Assembly: GCA_004557545.1 (NCBI GenBank)
Contig: SFGV01000039.1
Span: forward strand, 1-17,875
From: Succinatimonas hippei
Lineage (GTDB): Bacteria > Pseudomonadota > Gammaproteobacteria > Enterobacterales > Succinivibrionaceae
Length of the DNA stretch: 17,875 nt
Direction of reading: 5' to 3'
The notes beneath the pieces were generated by a model that was given only the letters and a program-made list of their open reading frames with translations, searched no databases and was not told where the DNA came from. Of the stretch, positions 1 through 6,315 are shown one piece after another (positions within the stretch are counted from its first letter, which is position 1; each line of letters starts with the position of its first letter). Position numbers and translations under genes: made by a program.

Positions 1-96
1 CAGACGGTGATAGGTGGTGCTGAGTTTGTTGGTATCGTTCGTCAGGGCGGTACGTGTCCTGAGCGATGTCACGTTGGTGTTTACATAAAGAGCCAT
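1..96 (-). CDS. Flagellin, N-terminal fragment (gene runs off the left edge)
   Basis: The first 32 codons are visible; the rest lies outside the window. The peptide starts MALYVNTNVTSLRTRTALTN and continues DTNKLSTTYHRL. This is the conserved flagellin D0 N-terminus: the family pattern is an M-A-[LI]-x-V-N-T-N-[VI]-x-S-L start followed by a heptad-like helix ending in xRL. The ATG (94-96) is preceded by AGGAG at 106-110 with good spacing, which fixes the start. Flagellin is exported by the flagellar type III apparatus and polymerises into the filament; the D0 helices form the filament core. The gene diverges from the aldehyde dehydrogenase and has its own sigma-54-like promoter. FliC or FlaA would be usual names; which paralogue it is cannot be told from 32 residues. 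Confidence 0.9.
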   Translation of the reverse strand, partial: MALYVNTNVTSLRTRTALTNDTNKLSTTYHRL

Positions 97-116
97 AATG
101 ATGTTCTCCTAAGTCA

Positions 117-154
117 GCCTGCTGTTTCAGGCGAACCCTCGCGGGTTCTTTTTT
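117..154. promoter_or_regulatory. Two abutting hairpins in the flagellin leader, one terminator-like on the plus strand
   Basis: GCCTG (117-121) pairs with CAGGC (128-132), and directly next to it GAACCC (133-138) pairs with GGGTTC (143-148). Read on the plus strand, the second hairpin is followed by six T (149-154), the form of an intrinsic terminator. Read on the minus strand, both hairpins lie in the flagellin 5' leader, about 20-50 nt before the start codon. They could protect the mRNA or block antisense transcription into flagellin. Function is inferred. Confidence 0.5.
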
Positions 155-175
155 AATTTGTTTGCTTTTCCATAT

Positions 176-191
176 TCAATATACGTGCCAA
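176..191 (-). promoter_or_regulatory. Sigma-54 (RpoN) type promoter of the flagellin gene
   Basis: The minus strand reads TTGGCACG (191-184), then TATA, then TTGA (179-176). This matches the RpoN consensus TGGCACG-N4-TTGC, with the correct spacing between the -24 GG and the -12 element; only the final C of TTGC is replaced by A. Transcription would start near 165, giving a leader of about 70 nt. RpoN control of flagellin is usual for polar flagella of gammaproteobacteria, where FlrC-type activators act; no activator site was identified. Confidence 0.7.
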
Positions 192-245
192 CTTTTATAA
201 ATATTGTTTAATCTGCTGAAAATAAAAGGATCTGTATATGGTGGA

Positions 246-307
246 GGCAAAATCTGGCATGTTTTGCCGAGGTTCTATCAGGCGGCAGATTCTTGCCGTA
301 AACGGCA
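246..307. promoter_or_regulatory. Cluster of inverted repeats in the flagellin/aldehyde dehydrogenase intergenic region
   Basis: The gap 97-466 holds no convincing gene. It contains GGCAAAA (246-252) with TTTTGCC (262-268); CGGCA (283-287) with TGCCG (294-298); and TGCCGT (294-299) with ACGGCA (302-307). The middle TGCCG can pair with either neighbour, so the last two hairpins exclude each other. A perfect 8-bp palindrome GAGATCTC lies at 403-410. These could be operators or a structured leader for the dehydrogenase gene. No well-formed sigma-70 promoter was found for that gene; TATTAT at 423-428 is a possible -10 without a good -35. Confidence 0.35.
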
Positions 308-466
308 CAAAGGCGTCTTCACGCATTGTTTTCAGCAAGCGCCAAAATTTCGACAGGATCACGCTTTTGTAAGCAAAACTGACAAAAGACATCACGTGAG
401 ATGAGATCTCAAAATGGCGAACTATTATCGTAAGTACAAGAAAAACAAACAGCTAAGGAGTAATTT

Positions 467-1960
467 ATGCTGCCAAATGGACTGAAGCTCAAAGATGAGT
501 ATGGCCTTTACATCAATGGTGAATGGGTCAAATCATCAGAAGGCGAGACTTTAACCTCAACATGCCCCGCTACCGGAGACGTGCTCTCCAAGATCCAGAA
601 CGCGTCACACGAGGATGTTGACTGGGCGGTTAAGTCAGCGCGTAACGCGTTCCCCAAGTGGTCCCAAACTACGGTAAAAGAGCGCGCGGCTATCTTAAAC
701 AAGATCGCTGATGTCATAGATGAGCACAAAGAAGAACTCGCCCTTATTGAGACCTGTGATAATGGCAAGCCGATCCGCGAGACCATGGGAGTTGACATTC
801 CTATGGCTGCATCTCATTTCAGGTACTTCGCCGGAGTGATCTTAGGTGAGGAAGGTCAGGCCAGCGTGCTTGACGGAAGTTTCCTCTCGATAATCCTGCG
901 CGAGCCTATAGGTGTTGTAGGACAGATAGTACCATGGAACTTCCCTTTTCTCATGGCAGCCTGGAAACTTGCCCCGGTGATCGCCGCGGGTGACTGCACA
1001 GTATTCAAGCCTTCATCCACAACCTCGTTATCTGTGCTGCGTCTTGCCGAGCTTATAGGCGATCTGCTGCCGCCCGGAGTATTCAACCTTATAACCGGAT
1101 CAGGATCACAGGCCGGTGACTGGTTGCTTGAAAATCGCGATTTGGACAAGCTGGCCTTCACTGGTTCTACAGATGTTGGTTACAAGGTTGCCCGCGCCGC
1201 GGCATCAAGACTTATTCCGTCAACTCTTGAGCTTGGCGGCAAGAGCGCGAATATTTTCTTTGATGACTGCCGTATGGATCAGGCAATTGACGGCGCCCAG
1301 TTAGGTATTCTCTTCAATCAGGGACAGGTCTGCTGCGCCGGATCGAGGATCTTTGTGCAGGATACCATCTATGACGAGTTCGTTTCCCGCCTGATCTCTG
1401 CCTTTGGCAAAGTCAAAGTCGGTTGCCCCTGGAACAAGGATACCCAGATGGGCGCTCAGGTTAACCGCAGCCAGATGGAGAAGATCCTAAAGTATGTTGA
1501 GATAGCCAAGAGCGAGGGCGACAAGGTACTCTGCGGCGGCAGGAGACTTGAGGATACCGATGAGCACAAGGCAGGCTACTATCTTGAGCCGACCCTTATT
1601 GCCACCAACAATAAATCCAGGGTTGCCTGCGAGGAGATCTTCGGACCTGTGGGATCGGTTATTAAATTCCACGATGAGCAGGAGGTTGTTGATATGGCAA
1701 ACGACAACCCGTACGGACTTGGTGGCGCGGTTTGGACAACCGACATCAATCGCGCGCTCAGAGTAGCCGGCGCCGTACGTACCGGAAGAATGTGGGTGAA
1801 CACCTACAACCAGATCCCTGAGGGCGCACCTTTTGGCGGTTACAAGATCTCAGGCATCGGCCGTGAGACTCACAAGGCCATTCTTGACGCGTACACTCAG
1901 CGCAAGAACATAATGATCAACTTAAGCACCGAGCCTACTGGTCTCTTCCCTCTGAAGTAA
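467..1960 (+). CDS. NAD(P)-dependent aldehyde dehydrogenase, AldB/ExaC type
   Basis: A 497-residue full-length aldehyde dehydrogenase that oxidises an aldehyde to the carboxylate in the cytoplasm. Visible motifs are PWNFP (156-160, Asn158 for the oxyanion), Lys181 of the cofactor-binding FKPSS, FTGSTDVG (231-238, nucleotide turn), ELGGK with general base Glu255, GQVCCAGSR with the aligned nucleophile Cys289, and EEIFGPV (389-395). The EYGLYINGEW start, the DNGKPIRET segment and the C-terminal STEPTGLF resemble E. coli AldB and Pseudomonas ExaC from memory, enzymes that handle acetaldehyde and related short aldehydes. The residue aligned with the NAD-selecting Glu of mitochondrial ALDH2 is Ser184, so NADP+ use is possible. 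AAGGAG at 455-460 supports the ATG. The gene is single, closed by its own terminator. Substrate is inferred. Confidence 0.9.
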   Translation: MLPNGLKLKDEYGLYINGEWVKSSEGETLTSTCPATGDVLSKIQNASHEDVDWAVKSARNAFPKWSQTTVKERAAILNKIADVIDEHKEELALIETCDNGKPIRETMGVDIPMAASHFRYFAGVILGEEGQASVLDGSFLSIILREPIGVVGQIVPWNFPFLMAAWKLAPVIAAGDCTVFKPSSTTSLSVLRLAELIGDLLPPGVFNLITGSGSQAGDWLLENRDLDKLAFTGSTDVGYKVARAAASRLIPSTLELGGKSANIFFDDCRMDQAIDGAQLGILFNQGQVCCAGSRIFVQDTIYDEFVSRLISAFGKVKVGCPWNKDTQMGAQVNRSQMEKILKYVEIAKSEGDKVLCGGRRLEDTDEHKAGYYLEPTLIATNNKSRVACEEIFGPVGSVIKFHDEQEVVDMANDNPYGLGGAVWTTDINRALRVAGAVRTGRMWVNTYNQIPEGAPFGGYKISGIGRETHKAILDAYTQRKNIMINLSTEPTGLFPLK

Positions 1961-1975
1961 CCAGCTAAACGGTTC

Positions 1976-2008
1976 ATGAACGGGCAGGCGAAGACCTGCC
2001 CGTTTCAT
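1976..2008 (+). terminator. Intrinsic terminator of the aldehyde dehydrogenase gene
   Basis: AACGGGCAGG (1979-1988) and CCTGCCCGTT (1995-2004) form a perfect 10-bp stem with a 6-nt loop, followed by TCATTTC. The stem can extend outward by ATG/CAT pairing with one bulged T. It lies just after the stop codon. Confidence 0.85.
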
Positions 2009-2166
2009 TTCTAGAAGTATAAAACAGTGTACTAAATAAGGTCGCAACAAACAGTCAGAGTACATGGCTGGCGCCAGAAATGGCTTTCATTCAACGAAAC
2101 AAAGTCGCATTCGTTCAGATTTTCTTATGAAAAGCGAGTTTACTGATACGTGTGTGACATATATAT

Positions 2167-2226
2167 CGGTTATAGACGATAAAACTATCATAATTCCTGA
2201 TTTTAACGGTTATACCTGATAAAATC
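2167..2226. repeat. Direct and inverted repeats upstream of the ATPase gene
   Basis: In the 1961-2272 gap, CGGTTATAnnYGATAAAA occurs twice, at 2167-2184 and 2207-2224, exactly 40 bp apart (about four helical turns). GATTTTA (2199-2205) and TAAAATC (2220-2226) form an inverted repeat around the second copy. The arrangement suggests a protein-binding site in the ATPase promoter region, but no promoter with both good boxes was found. The rest of the gap also holds a 10-bp palindrome CTGGCGCCAG (2068-2077) and AACGAA/TTCGTT (2093-2115), of no clear role. Confidence 0.45.
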
Positions 2227-2272
2227 GTAAAAAAGCGATTTAACCAGCTGTAACCTTCAAAATAGGCGCTTC

Positions 2273-3478
2273 ATGATAAAACGAGATGCATATCTGAACC
2301 GGATCCGTCCCTTTATGAATAAAGACCTTGTGAAGGTTATTACCGGGATCCGTCGCTGTGGCAAATCCGTCATGCTTAAAATTATCCAGCAGGAATTGCA
2401 AAAAAATGGCGTTCCCGCGGATTCGATCCTTTCATATAATTTTGAATCCATGTCTCTGTCACATCTATGCACAGCGGCGGCTTTGTATCAGGACGTCATT
2501 GCCAGAGCTCAAAAACTGACAGGCAGGATCTATCTGTTCTTTGATGAAATTCAGGAGGTAGACCAGTGGGAGAAGGCTGTCAATTCATTTCGCGCAGATC
2601 TTGACTGTGATATTTATATCACAGGCTCCAATTCAAAGCTGCTGTCAGGAGAACTGGCGACATATCTGGCAGGGCGTTATGTCGAGTTTGTCATCTATCC
2701 GTTTTCGTTTCGTGAATTTGTGGAGCTTGTTCACGAAACACAGCCGGATCGCGCACCCGCAGATTGCTTTTCGCAATACATCCGCTATGGCGGCATGCCT
2801 TATCTCTGGGAGCTTAATTATCAGGATGGACCAGTCAGGCAGTACCTTCTGGATCTCTACAACGCTGTTGAACTCAAAGATATCGTGCGTCGTAAACAAA
2901 TTCGCGACGTTGGCTTCTTAGAACGCGTCCTCGCGTATGTGATGGCCAATATTGGCAATACATTCTCCGCGACCACCATATCCAAGTATATGAAGAGCGA
3001 AGGCCGCAAGGTCAGCCCTGAAACCGTATTGAATTATCTTCATGCCGGGAGTGAGGCCTTTCTGTTTTATCCTGTAAAAAGACAGGATCTCGTAGGCAAG
3101 AGGATCCTGAGTGTCCAGGAAAAATACTACATTGCGGATCATGGGATCCGAAATGCGGTAATCGGCGGTAACGAGCGCGATATCAACCTAATTCTTGAGA
3201 ACATCGTCTTTCTCGAGCTAAAACGCCGTGGATATGACATAACGGTTGGCAAAGCCGGGGAAAAGGAAATTGATTTTGTCGCGCAGCGTCAGTCTGAACG
3301 GATTTATATTCAGGTGACGTACCTGCTGGCGTCTGAGGAAACCATTGAGCGGGAATTCGGCGCTTATCGGAATATCCGCGACAATTATCCGAAGTATGTA
3401 CTTTCCCTAGATGAGTTTGATCTGAGCCGCGATGGCATCATCCACATGAATATACGTGATTTCCTCCTGCGTCAATGA
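2273..3478 (+). CDS. AAA-family ATPase with C-terminal DUF4143 domain
   Basis: A 401-residue protein of the widespread AAA_14/DUF4143 family, whose cellular role is not established. The N-terminal ATPase domain has Walker A GIRRCGKS (25-32), Walker B IYLFFDEIQ (86-94, Asp91 and Glu92), a sensor-like TGSN (117-120) and the family's LAGRY segment (132-136). Residues about 190-280 are helical. The C-terminus holds YYIADHGIRNAV (285-296), ENIVFLELKRRGY (309-321) and EIDFVA...YIQVTY (332-350), a PD-(D/E)XK-like core in which the usual E-x-K is QVT, as is common in this family. The ATG at 2273 has only a weak upstream AGG. The gene stands alone between the dehydrogenase terminator and a tRNA gene, a typical place for acquired DNA. 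No clear terminator follows. Confidence 0.85.
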   Translation: MIKRDAYLNRIRPFMNKDLVKVITGIRRCGKSVMLKIIQQELQKNGVPADSILSYNFESMSLSHLCTAAALYQDVIARAQKLTGRIYLFFDEIQEVDQWEKAVNSFRADLDCDIYITGSNSKLLSGELATYLAGRYVEFVIYPFSFREFVELVHETQPDRAPADCFSQYIRYGGMPYLWELNYQDGPVRQYLLDLYNAVELKDIVRRKQIRDVGFLERVLAYVMANIGNTFSATTISKYMKSEGRKVSPETVLNYLHAGSEAFLFYPVKRQDLVGKRILSVQEKYYIADHGIRNAVIGGNERDINLILENIVFLELKRRGYDITVGKAGEKEIDFVAQRQSERIYIQVTYLLASEETIEREFGAYRNIRDNYPKYVLSLDEFDLSRDGIIHMNIRDFLLRQ

Positions 3479-3584
3479 TTAGGCATTAGGGTGACATTCC
3501 TTATTTTTTGAAGAATAAAGAATAGTCTTAATGGTCAAAAGAATTAAACCGAAAATTTTGGAGGAAGAAAATGAAGGATCTTTC

Positions 3585-3660
3585 TGGAGCGGGAAACGGA
3601 GCTCGAATCCGCGACCCTAACCATGGCAAGGTTATGCTCTACCAACTGAGCTATTCCCGC
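3585..3660 (-). tRNA. tRNA-Gly (anticodon GCC)
   Basis: The minus strand gives a complete 76-nt cloverleaf including the encoded CCA (3585-3587). The acceptor stem is GCGGGAA/TTCCCGC, the D-arm AGCTCAGTTGGTAGAGC, the anticodon stem TAACC/GGTTA around loop TTGCCAT, and the T-arm loop TTCGAGC. The anticodon GCC lies at 3625-3627. It differs from E. coli tRNA-Gly(GCC) at only a few, mostly compensated, stem positions. It is a single gene with its own promoter; no clear terminator was found downstream. Confidence 0.97.
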
Positions 3661-3677
3661 GTCAGAAAACGTTAACT

Positions 3678-3705
3678 ATTATATCGGGTTATTTTCCTAT
3701 TGCAA
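3678..3705 (-). promoter_or_regulatory. Sigma-70 promoter of tRNA-Gly
   Basis: The minus strand has TTGCAA (3705-3700) as -35 and a perfect TATAAT (3683-3678) as -10, with a 16-bp spacer. Transcription would begin about 10 nt before the mature tRNA 5' end at 3660. Confidence 0.75.
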
Positions 3706-3738
3706 GAGTTTTTTTAACCCTTTTTGAACATTTCCCCA

Positions 3739-3770
3739 AACCATAAGCCGCGCTTTAGCGGCTCATGGCT
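3739..3770 (-). terminator. Probable terminator of the degenerate GGDEF gene
   Basis: GCGGCTCATGG (3758-3768) and CCATAAGCCGC (3741-3751) form an 11-bp stem with one mismatch or wobble, extendable by two more pairs, and a 6-nt loop. On the minus strand it is followed by only TTTGGGG, so the T-tract is poor. It sits just after the stop codon and before the tRNA promoter. Confidence 0.5.
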
Positions 3771-3785
3771 CTGTCAGGGGAATTT

Positions 3786-4697
3786 TCAATTTTGCGCGCC
3801 CTCGTCTCCCTCAGGGAAAGGAATTGGCGGAGGCTCTATAAAAGCCACGGCAATCATAAGATCCGAATTGCTCTCAGATTGTTTAAGCGCGTTTAAGGCC
3901 TCAGGCACCAGATCCTCTGCAAGCCCCGGACCGTAGCATCCTGAGATAGCTATACGCCAGGAAGAACCGGTTTGACCATCTTCAGTGGCTTTCTGCAGTT
4001 TGCTTTGCAATCTGCGCATCAGCATCTTTAGATTGTCTTCATTGGTCAGATTGTGACAGCAAAGCAGGAAGGTTCCGCCGTCATAGCGCACCAGAATGTC
4101 ATCGGGGCGGCAGTTCGCAATGACAACCGAGGCAAATTGGTCAAGCTCTTTGCGCGCTGGACCAGGATCGGATTTTTCAAGCTCATCATAATCCTCAAGC
4201 TGTAATGCCACCACGGCGCCTATGCGAAGGACGCAAATCTGCTCGTCATAGTACTCGCGTGATTTGGCAGAGCACAGTGTGTCTTTGCCAAGCTCCTGAT
4301 TGTACCTGCGGATCTGGTTTAAGAAGGTTTTGGCGTCCGGAGTTTCAGAGAAATAGATCTCCTTGTCGGCCATGATCACGGTTTCAAGCACGCATGGATA
4401 ATCCTCAACCTCAACATACTGGGCGACCACAATGTACGGATCACCGTCAAGGTATTCAAATTTGACCGCGCGTCCGCCTGAGGTGAGCGCTCTTGACGAG
4501 ACGCAGTTAGGACAGCGCTGCCCGCGGTTCCATACGGCGTGGCAGATCTGATCAGAGATCCTGAGCCTGCCGTTCTCCTCATCAAGCTCGATGATCCGGT
4601 TGCGCGCGGGGTCAACAAGCCTTGCGATGTCAAAAACCTTTCCAAGCTCTGAGATAAGTTCTTTTGCCTCTTTGACAGTCATACTCAAAGTCTTCAT
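3786..4697 (-). CDS. Protein with cysteine-bearing N-terminal domain and degenerate GGDEF domain
   Basis: A 303-residue, probably cytoplasmic protein without membrane segments. Residues about 8-115 look like a PAS-type sensory domain with CH-x8-C-x2-C (Cys52, His53, Cys62, Cys65), a plausible metal or redox site. The second half resembles a GGDEF domain: DTLCSAKSREYYDE (139-152) matches the usual DxLTGLxNRRxxxE, and VRYDGGTFLL (203-212) sits where RYGGDEF is expected. The signature is thus DGGTF, lacking the metal-binding and catalytic acidic residues, and no RxxD inhibitory site is seen before it, so diguanylate cyclase activity is unlikely. AAGGAG sits just before the ATG at 4697. It follows bcsZ by 127 bp on the same strand but across a terminator, so it is likely a separate unit. 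A role in sensing or in c-di-GMP control of cellulose is inferred. Confidence 0.75.
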   Translation of the reverse strand: MKTLSMTVKEAKELISELGKVFDIARLVDPARNRIIELDEENGRLRISDQICHAVWNRGQRCPNCVSSRALTSGGRAVKFEYLDGDPYIVVAQYVEVEDYPCVLETVIMADKEIYFSETPDAKTFLNQIRRYNQELGKDTLCSAKSREYYDEQICVLRIGAVVALQLEDYDELEKSDPGPARKELDQFASVVIANCRPDDILVRYDGGTFLLCCHNLTNEDNLKMLMRRLQSKLQKATEDGQTGSSWRIAISGCYGPGLAEDLVPEALNALKQSESNSDLMIAVAFIEPPPIPFPEGDEGAQN

Positions 4698-4772
4698 ACG
4701 ACTCTCCTTCCATGACTTACAGGACGCTTGAGATCATTTTGATTCTAGTAAACAAATAAGAGGAAATCGCAA

Positions 4773-4808
4773 AATGAAAAAAGAAAGCGCCTGCGTTAGA
4801 GCAGGCGC
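4773..4808 (-). terminator. Intrinsic terminator of the cellulose operon
   Basis: On the minus strand GCGCCTGC and GCAGGCGC (4787-4794 and 4801-4808 on the plus strand) form a perfect 8-bp stem with a 6-nt loop, followed by TTTCTTTTTT. It lies 16 bp after the bcsZ stop codon. Confidence 0.85.
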
Positions 4809-4824
4809 GTTTAAATCATTTTTA

Positions 4825-5841
4825 TCAGAAATGTCTTGCCGCCAGGTATGACAGCAGCTTCAGTGAGGCGTTGTAATAGTCATCAGCGCTTGTGATCCGG
4901 GGCTCCTGAGTCCCAGCCATGCCGAGCGCCAGCGTTTTTACGGCCTTAAGTCCTTCTGACATCATATAGTTGGCGGTCTCACCGGTTGTCACGTTAACCC
5001 AGGCCGGGTTATTGTCAGGACCGAATTTGCCAAACCAGGCGCGCCAGGGGGCGAGCAGAGGGGAGGATGGATCATCCCAGGACTCATACAAGGGAACGCG
5101 GATCGCGTCATAGCTTGAGCGCGCCGGCCACTGGGTTGAAGGAGTGATCCTGCCCTGAGCGTCAACCTCTATCCAGTCAGGAACCAGATTTACCTTAAAT
5201 CCTGAATTACCAACAGCCTCAAGCAGGCGTTTACCATCGTTATAGAGATCCTCAAATACCTTGTCATGAGTACGGTTCGCGATGTACGAGAGAGCAGGGA
5301 GGACTATGTATGATGGATTTACAATCACGCTTGAGTTTTTGTAAAAACCATCTACTCCAGGCAGTAGCAGGCGGTAGCCCGCGAAATCCACGGCGCATTT
5401 GTCGGCGATTGCCTTGGCCAGATCCTCTCCTTTGGTTGAGAAATCCTTGATCCCCCAGGTCTCTCCTGCCTTCATAAGCGCCCAGGCAATCATCAGATCG
5501 CCGTCTGTGGCGTTATTCTTGTCAGAAACCGGATCGGCTTCCTCTGGCTTGTAGGCCCAGTAATGCAATCCGCTGTTGGGATCTCTTAATTTGCTTTCTG
5601 TAAATGAGAGAACTCTTGAGAAGGTATCCTGATCGTTGAAGGCAAGCGCGAACATCAGGGCGTAGCTCTGGCCCTCAGAGTGGGACATATTGTGGTTATA
5701 GGTATCGACCACCGCGCCGGTGTCTTTTATAAAAAGCGCCTTGTAGTCATCCCATACCGAGGCTCCGGCGGCCTCGGGCAGCGAGGCCGCGCCTGCAACC
5801 ACAGCTGTCGCGAGCATAAATTTTTTAAAGATCTTCAGCAT
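4825..5841 (-). CDS. bcsZ: Endo-1,4-beta-glucanase BcsZ (glycoside hydrolase family 8)
   Basis: A 338-residue periplasmic cellulase that cleaves beta-1,4-glucan and is needed for normal cellulose output in other bacteria. It begins with a signal peptide (residues 1 to about 27, LysPheMet-type core ending AAGA). GH8 features are HSEGQSYAL with the catalytic acid Glu56, ATDGDLMIAWAL (111-122), and RSSYDAIRVPLY (241-252) with Asp245, the conserved Asp of the BcsZ active site. Length is normal for the family. Its ATG directly abuts the bcsD stop codon (TAGATG), with AAGGAAG inside the end of bcsD, so translation is coupled. It is the last gene of the operon; in E. coli it lies before bcsC instead. 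Confidence 0.95.
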   Translation of the reverse strand: MLKIFKKFMLATAVVAGAASLPEAAGASVWDDYKALFIKDTGAVVDTYNHNMSHSEGQSYALMFALAFNDQDTFSRVLSFTESKLRDPNSGLHYWAYKPEEADPVSDKNNATDGDLMIAWALMKAGETWGIKDFSTKGEDLAKAIADKCAVDFAGYRLLLPGVDGFYKNSSVIVNPSYIVLPALSYIANRTHDKVFEDLYNDGKRLLEAVGNSGFKVNLVPDWIEVDAQGRITPSTQWPARSSYDAIRVPLYESWDDPSSPLLAPWRAWFGKFGPDNNPAWVNVTTGETANYMMSEGLKAVKTLALGMAGTQEPRITSADDYYNASLKLLSYLAARHF

Positions 5842-6309
5842 CTAAATCTTCCTTAAACGAAATACGGCTTCCTGAGAACCTATGGTTCTTTCAATGCTCA
5901 CTCCAAGATCTGAAGGAGCGCCGCTCTGGGAGAGCCATTGTCCGTAAAGCCCGCGCAGAATTGAGCAGAAGCCTTCAAGCCAGGTAGCCTGGAGCGCCGG
6001 GTCAAGAGCCTGCGGGATCCCGATATGATCGATGGTAAGGCTGTCATGGGTATCGGATATGCGCGACTGTCCCCATTTGAAAGAATCCAGTCTTGAGTTT
6101 ACGGCGAGGTTTAACTCATCAAGACCGTCAACCTCAGGCAGCGGATTGAGCTCGGCTATTCTGGCCCCGGCCTCACACAGGAATTCCTGATCCTCGCCGT
6201 GCCTTGAGTTCACCGCGATCATGCTTACGATGACCTGCGCGAAATCGGACCAGCCTCTGGGCTGGGAGAGGCTGTCCATATACGCGCGGTAAGAGCTGTT
6301 ATCTGCCAT
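5842..6309 (-). CDS. bcsD: Cellulose synthase subunit D (BcsD)
   Basis: A 155-residue protein without signal peptide or membrane segment, the usual size of BcsD (about 156 residues in Komagataeibacter AcsD). The C-terminal half ALQATWLEGFCSILRGLYGQ, followed by WLSQSGAPSDLGV, is the conserved core of the family, and the N-terminal helix region RGWSDFAQVIVSMIA is also typical. In Komagataeibacter, BcsD forms periplasmic or envelope-associated octamers that channel glucan chains and line up synthase complexes for crystalline fibres. GAGGA overlapping the bcsC stop provides its ribosome site, and the ATG begins 6 bp after that stop. Its presence suggests ordered rows of synthase complexes; that is inference from the family. 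Confidence 0.88.
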   Translation of the reverse strand: MADNSSYRAYMDSLSQPRGWSDFAQVIVSMIAVNSRHGEDQEFLCEAGARIAELNPLPEVDGLDELNLAVNSRLDSFKWGQSRISDTHDSLTIDHIGIPQALDPALQATWLEGFCSILRGLYGQWLSQSGAPSDLGVSIERTIGSQEAVFRLRKI

Positions 6310-6315
6310 GTGTCC

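Noticed and set aside
204..404. 66-codon plus-strand open frame before the aldehyde dehydrogenase gene
   Set aside because: It starts at TTG without a ribosome site, has Cys/His/Arg-rich random-looking composition, and lies across inverted repeats; it is better read as untranslated leader.
2068..2077. Perfect palindrome CTGGCGCCAG
   Set aside because: A single 10-bp palindrome with no second copy nearby and no promoter context; it could be chance.
3585..3660. tRNA-Gly as an integration site with an island in this window
   Set aside because: No second copy of the tRNA 3' end and no integrase were found in the window; only the solitary ATPase gene hints at acquired DNA.
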